Assembly (NCBI GenBank): GCA_020200155.1
Contig: JAIVJG010000171.1
Location: 1 to 39,484, forward strand
Source of the DNA: Acidobacteriota bacterium
Lineage (GTDB): Bacteria > Acidobacteriota > Blastocatellia > Pyrinomonadales > Pyrinomonadaceae
DNA: 39,484 nt
Direction: 5' to 3'
Shown: positions 35,741-39,484 of the stretch, one piece after another
Layout: each line of letters starts with the position of its first letter
How positions within the stretch are numbered: the stretch's first letter is position 1
Made by a program: the position numbers and the translations under genes
The notes under the pieces: generated by a model
Database searches by the model: none
Told to the model about the DNA's origin: nothing
The model's input: the letters and a program-made list of their open reading frames with translations, nothing else

Positions 35741-36121
35741 TTACCAGCGAGGAGTGCGGTCGCCGCCACCGCCGCCGCCGCCACGGTTGCCGCCGTAGCC
35801 GCCACCGCCGCCACGACCGCCGCCGCCGCCGCCGAAGCCGCCGCGACCACCGCCGCCGCCACCGCTGCGATTCTCGCGCGGTTTGGCTTCGTTGACCGTC
35901 AGGCTGCGTCCGTTGACTTCCTTACCGTTGAACTGCGTGATGGCCGCCTCGCCCTCTTCCTTGGAAGACATTTCGACGAAGCCGAAGCCGCGCGAACGTC
36001 CGGTCTCGCGGTCTTCGACTACGGAAGCCGACTCGACCGTCCCGGCCTGAGCGAACAGTTGCTGCAAATCCTCGCTCGAAGTCTGGAATGCGAGATTGCC
36101 GACGTAAAGTTTCATTGACAT
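35741..36121 (-). CDS. Single-RRM, glycine-rich RNA-binding protein
   Basis: 126 residues from ATG 36121; AGAGG lies 9 bases upstream. One RNA-recognition motif (1-~80) with RNP2 KLYVGNL and RNP1 RGFGFVEM, then a Gly/Arg tail (GGGGGGRGGFGGGGGGRGG and similar) that is expected to be disordered and RNA-binding. These proteins resemble the cold-induced Rbp family of cyanobacteria and other bacteria. The Gly tail comes from GCC/GCG-rich repeats on the opposite strand at 35760-35860. A long leader (36122-36495) and a terminator support its own transcription unit. Confidence 0.92.
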   Translation of the reverse strand: MSMKLYVGNLAFQTSSEDLQQLFAQAGTVESASVVEDRETGRSRGFGFVEMSSKEEGEAAITQFNGKEVNGRSLTVNEAKPRENRSGGGGGGRGGFGGGGGGRGGGGGYGGNRGGGGGGGDRTPRW

Positions 36122-36495
36122 TAAGATGTACCTCTCCCCCGTGGGAGTATTGAGAGAAGCTTCGAATTGAAGTGGCTTCGGTGTAACGGTAGCAGCGAAG
36201 GCTCGCGTTCGGATGCTCTTGTGAGCGGCTTCTGAAGTTGAAATCAGCCTACTCTCGAACCATCCTGAACGCCGCCGTCTATCTTTTGCACGGGGAGCGC
36301 ATCACCGTTGACGCGCGAGAGAAGGAGTAACTGGCAACTATGATGCACTACATTAGTACGAAGTTGCAAGCGGTTCCCGTTCAGCCCGGACGTATATTTT
36401 CAACGAGTTGAATAATCCGAGTTCGCCATGTGTCCACCAAAGTCGCGACGCCCTCCCAAATAAAGGCCGGAACAAGCGGGCACGTCTCGCTCGAA
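36122..36495. other. Leader/promoter region of the RRM gene
   Basis: 374 bases between the RRM gene start and the end of the GH94 gene. No gene is visible. A long 5' leader, as in cold-shock-type mRNAs, would fit, but I found no convincing promoter pair or cold-box-like element. The T-rich stretch near 36400 (CGTATATTTTCAACG) is a candidate promoter or terminator zone. Confidence 0.4.
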
Positions 36496-39484
36496 TCAAC
36501 GTCTTGCTTCCACTATCTCCTCACCTTCTGGCATCGCCGCACGCTCGCCGAGCACGACGCGCACCTGATGGCTCGCTCCGTCATCCCTGAGCGCGATCTC
36601 GTCCGCTCCCTGCGCCGCGCCGTCCACTTCGACGGCGGCGATGCCGCGACTGATGCCGTGCGGGTTCTCGACCTTGATGTGATAGCGCGAAGACTTGTAG
36701 CGATAATCAATCTCGTATTCACGCCAGCCGCGCGGGATGCAGGGATCAATCTTTAAGACTTCCCCGCGCAGCTTGAAGCCGAGGATGAATTCCAGCCCCG
36801 CGCGGTACATCCAACTGGCCGAGCCTGTGTACCACGTCCAACCGCCGCGTCCCGTGTGCGGCGAGACGGCGTACACGTCCGCGACCGCGACGTAAGGCTC
36901 GACCTTATATTTATGCAGCCCGGCGCGCGTCGAGGCGTGGTTGATCGGATTCAGTAGCGCGAAGAGTTCGCCCGCGCGGTCGCCGTCGCCGAGCAGCGCG
37001 TAGGCGATCAAGACCCACAGCGCCGCGTGTGTGTACTGCCCGCCATTCTCGCGCACGCCCGGCACGTAGCCCTTGATGTAGCCGGGGTCGAGCGCGCCAC
37101 GGTCGAACGGAGGGTTGAATAGAATGACGAGGCCGTCGCCGCGCCGGATCAGGTATTCCTCGACCGAAGCCATCGCGCGCTGCGTGCGCTGCGTGTCCGC
37201 CGCGCCGGAGATGACGCCCCACGACTGCGCTATCGAATCAATGCGGCACTCTTCGTTCTGGGCGGAGCCGAGCGGCGTGCCGTCGTCGAAGTACGCGCGC
37301 CTGTACCAGTCGCCGTCCCAGCCTTCGGCTTCGAGCGCCTGTTTGAGTTTGCCGACGTGCTCAAAATAAGTTTTCGCCCTGGCGTCTGCGCGCGCCTGGC
37401 AAAATGGTGCGAACTGCGAAAGCGTGTTGTGGAGAAACCATCCGACCCACACGCTCTCGCCGCGACCGACGTTGCCGACGCGGTTCATGCCGTCATTCCA
37501 GTCGCCCGATCCCATCAAAGGCAGTCCGTGCGCGCCCGTCTTCAAGCTGCGGTCGAGCGCGCGCGCGCAGTGCTCATACAGGCTGGCCGTCTCGGCTGAG
37601 ACTGTGGGCTGCGTGTAGGATTCGTCCTCGCCTTCCGCCAGAAGCGGCGCTTCGAGGAAAGGCACTATCTCATCAAGCACGCTGCTGTCGCCGGTCACGC
37701 TCACGTAAAAGCTCGTCACGTAGGGCAGCCACAGCAAATCGTCGGAGAAGCGCGTGCGGACGCCGCGATTCGTCGGCGGATGCCACCAGTGCTGCACGTC
37801 GCCCTCTCTGAACTGGTGCGCGGCGGCGCGCAGAATCTGCGTGCGCGCGATGTCCGGGCGTGCGTAGATGGCGGCCATCACGTCCTGCAACTGATCGCGG
37901 AAGCCGTAAGCGCCGCCGGATTGGTAGAACGCCGAGCGCGCCCACACGCGGCAGGCCAGCGTCTGGCAGAGCAGCCAGCGGTTCAGGAGCGTGTCCATCG
38001 CCGCGTCGGGCGTGTGCACCTGCACGGTCTCAAGCATCTCGTCCCAACGCTCGACGACGCGCTCAAAGGCTGCGCCCACGGCATTCGGCTGGCGGAAGCG
38101 CTTGATGATTTCGTTCGCCTCTTCCCTGCTCTCGCCCTCGCCGAGCATGAAGAAAAGTTCGCGCCCTTCGCCCGGCCCAAGCTCTATTTCCACTTGCAAC
38201 GCCGCGCACGGGTCGAGTCCCGCTCCGTCGTGATTCGCGAGATGTGTGCGCCGCAGCGCGGCGGGACGCGCGGGGCTGCCGTTGCGACCGATGAACTCCT
38301 TGCGGTCGCAGGTCGCGCTTCGCGTGTCGAGGCTGACGCCGGCGAATGCCACACGCCCCGCGAACTCGTTGTTGTAAGGATTGCGCGCGAAGATCGCACC
38401 CGTCTCGTCGTCAATCTCCGTGATGAGATAGGGCGCGGACGCGCCGCGCTGCACGCCGAGCACCAGTTCGTTGTAGTTCGTCACGGACAGGCGGCGGCGG
38501 CGGTCTGTGTTGTTGCGTAGACGCAGCAGAGAGATTTTGACCGGCGCGTCGAGCGGGACGAAGAGGAGTAGTTCCTGCGAGATGCCGTGGCTCGTATGCT
38601 CGAAGACGGTGTAGCCCTGCCCGTGTCGAATCACGTAGGCTTCCGCCTCGCGGACGGGCAGGGGCGTCGGCGTCCAGATCGCGCCGGTCTCTTCGTCGCG
38701 CAGGTAGATGCTCTCGCCGGGCGGGTCGCTGACCGCGTCGTTCGACCACGGCGTCAGGCGGTTCTCGCGGCTGTTGGCAGACCACGTGTAGCCCGCGCCG
38801 GTCTCCGTTACCTGAAAGCCGAAGTCGTGCTCGTTGGCGACGACGTTCGTCCAGGGCGCGGGCGTCCACTGTCCCTCGCCGAGCACGGTCACGTATTCGC
38901 GCCCGCCGTGGCTGAAGCCGCCGAGGCCGTTGAAGAAGGAGAGTTCGGGGGCGTTCAAGGGCGGCTCCGGGTAGGTACGCGAAGGGGCGCGCGGGACGAA
39001 GGCGGGCGGCAATTCTCCTTCGCCCGTCCGGCGCACGAGTTGTTCTTCGAGCGTACCGCGCTCCGTCACGATGACGACGCGCGCCACGGCGTGCAGCAGA
39101 ATTCTGTCTGCGTCCGGCATCACGTCCGCGCGGCGGAGATAGACGCCGCCCGGCTTGTCCTGCAAAGCCTGTGCGCTGCTCGAACGCACCAGCGACTGAA
39201 TTTCCTCCTGCAACTCCTGCGCGTAGCTCGGCGGGTGGTCGTTGAGAATGACGAGGTCAATCGCCAGTCCTTTCAGGCGAAGATAGGCGTGTGCGCGCAG
39301 CAGTTGCCGCACCGTGTTCAAGTCTTCCGACTTGTTGATGCGCGCCAGCACAATCGGCAGGTCGCCGCTGATGCCGTAAGGCCACAGGCCCGACTGTGCC
39401 TTGGTGTTCATGGCGAGCACGTGCGGGCTGGGGCGCAGAGAGGGGTCTGAGTAAAGCGCGCGGCCAGCGAGACGTTGAAAGAGG
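36496..39484 (-). CDS. GH94 cyclic beta-1,2-glucan synthase-like protein, C-terminal part (partial)
   Basis: The frame runs past the right edge: the 21 codons upstream of 39420 continue without stop (LFQRLAGRALYSDPSLRPSP) and match the family, so the GTG at 39420 is not the start. About 995 residues are seen, containing the glycoside-hydrolase-94 / glycosyltransferase-36 portion: SGLWPYGISGDLPIVLARI, FFNGLGGFSHGGREYV, the beta-sandwich GNYNELVLG-type region, SGGAYGFRDQLQDVMA, HWWHPPTNRGVRTRFSDDLLWLP and the catalytic GSGDWNDGMNRVG with the general-acid Asp, then a C-terminal region (IPRGWREYEIDYRYKSSRYHI). Full-length homologues are about 2800 residues and make cyclic beta-1,2-glucan; the N-terminal glycosyltransferase half is outside the window, so a shorter glycan phosphorylase is possible. 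Confidence 0.88.
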   Translation of the reverse strand, partial: LFQRLAGRALYSDPSLRPSPHVLAMNTKAQSGLWPYGISGDLPIVLARINKSEDLNTVRQLLRAHAYLRLKGLAIDLVILNDHPPSYAQELQEEIQSLVRSSSAQALQDKPGGVYLRRADVMPDADRILLHAVARVVIVTERGTLEEQLVRRTGEGELPPAFVPRAPSRTYPEPPLNAPELSFFNGLGGFSHGGREYVTVLGEGQWTPAPWTNVVANEHDFGFQVTETGAGYTWSANSRENRLTPWSNDAVSDPPGESIYLRDEETGAIWTPTPLPVREAEAYVIRHGQGYTVFEHTSHGISQELLLFVPLDAPVKISLLRLRNNTDRRRRLSVTNYNELVLGVQRGASAPYLITEIDDETGAIFARNPYNNEFAGRVAFAGVSLDTRSATCDRKEFIGRNGSPARPAALRRTHLANHDGAGLDPCAALQVEIELGPGEGRELFFMLGEGESREEANEIIKRFRQPNAVGAAFERVVERWDEMLETVQVHTPDAAMDTLLNRWLLCQTLACRVWARSAFYQSGGAYGFRDQLQDVMAAIYARPDIARTQILRAAAHQFREGDVQHWWHPPTNRGVRTRFSDDLLWLPYVTSFYVSVTGDSSVLDEIVPFLEAPLLAEGEDESYTQPTVSAETASLYEHCARALDRSLKTGAHGLPLMGSGDWNDGMNRVGNVGRGESVWVGWFLHNTLSQFAPFCQARADARAKTYFEHVGKLKQALEAEGWDGDWYRRAYFDDGTPLGSAQNEECRIDSIAQSWGVISGAADTQRTQRAMASVEEYLIRRGDGLVILFNPPFDRGALDPGYIKGYVPGVRENGGQYTHAALWVLIAYALLGDGDRAGELFALLNPINHASTRAGLHKYKVEPYVAVADVYAVSPHTGRGGWTWYTGSASWMYRAGLEFILGFKLRGEVLKIDPCIPRGWREYEIDYRYKSSRYHIKVENPHGISRGIAAVEVDGAAQGADEIALRDDGASHQVRVVLGERAAMPEGEEIVEARR

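Noticed and set aside
35760-35870. GCC/GCG-rich microsatellite or CRISPR-like repeat
   Set aside because: It encodes the Gly-rich tail of the RRM protein on the minus strand; it has no spacers.

Overview
The window is a GC-rich bacterial chromosome segment with densely packed genes on both strands. Gene content suggests Acidobacteriota, perhaps class Blastocatellia: a secreted subtilase with hexad repeats, tandem DUF3108 domains, Acidobacteria-style secreted proteins, a pyrR-pyrB-pyrC cluster, and heptamer repeats at gene ends. This placement is inference from gene content only. The first ~4.3 kb and the methyltransferase at 13.4-14.1 kb look visibly less GC-biased than the rest.

Layout. 1-4.7 kb: 5' end of a multi-membrane-segment protein running off the left edge, an 800-base gap with several hairpins, a secreted hypothetical protein with a strong terminator, a secreted S8 protease and a small Lys/Ala-rich secreted protein. 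4.8-7.9 kb: a histidine kinase and sigma54-activator response regulator pair. 7.9-10.4 kb, minus strand: a broken MidA-type methyltransferase, a zinc-ribbon membrane protein, a DinB-like protein and an OB-like lipoprotein. 10.8-14.1 kb: a secreted amidohydrolase, a twin-arginine N-terminal nucleophile amidase and a methyltransferase. 14.3-22.5 kb: pyrimidine synthesis, with pyrR-pyrB-pyrC on the minus strand and pyrD and pyrF on the plus strand. A three-domain acyl-activating enzyme, ACP and PlsC-acyltransferase fusion lies between the two arms. 22.6-25.1 kb: an alpha/beta hydrolase and a tandem DUF3108 protein. 25.3-28.2 kb: a ferrous-iron uptake operon (feoA, feoB and a Cys-rich partner) behind a promoter overlapped by a 21-base palindrome. 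28.3-30.8 kb: a frameshifted amino-acid permease translationally coupled to a membrane-anchored esterase. 31-36.1 kb, minus strand: a B12-binding radical SAM enzyme, an acyl-CoA desaturase, a short hypothetical, rpoZ, a DEAD-box RNA helicase and an RRM protein. 36.5 kb to the end: the C-terminal part of a GH94 cyclic-beta-glucan-synthase-like enzyme running off the right edge.

Most notable points. (1) Two genes, midA-like and the APC permease, carry the same kind of lesion: an internal deletion that also shifts frame. (2) A heptanucleotide repeat family sits at gene ends and inside one coding linker. (3) The AMP-binding/ACP/PlsC fusion has an unusual domain order. (4) The feoA control region is clear-cut. 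(5) The S8 protease ends in an array of six-residue repeats. No tRNA, rRNA, CRISPR array, insertion sequence or phage gene was recognised.
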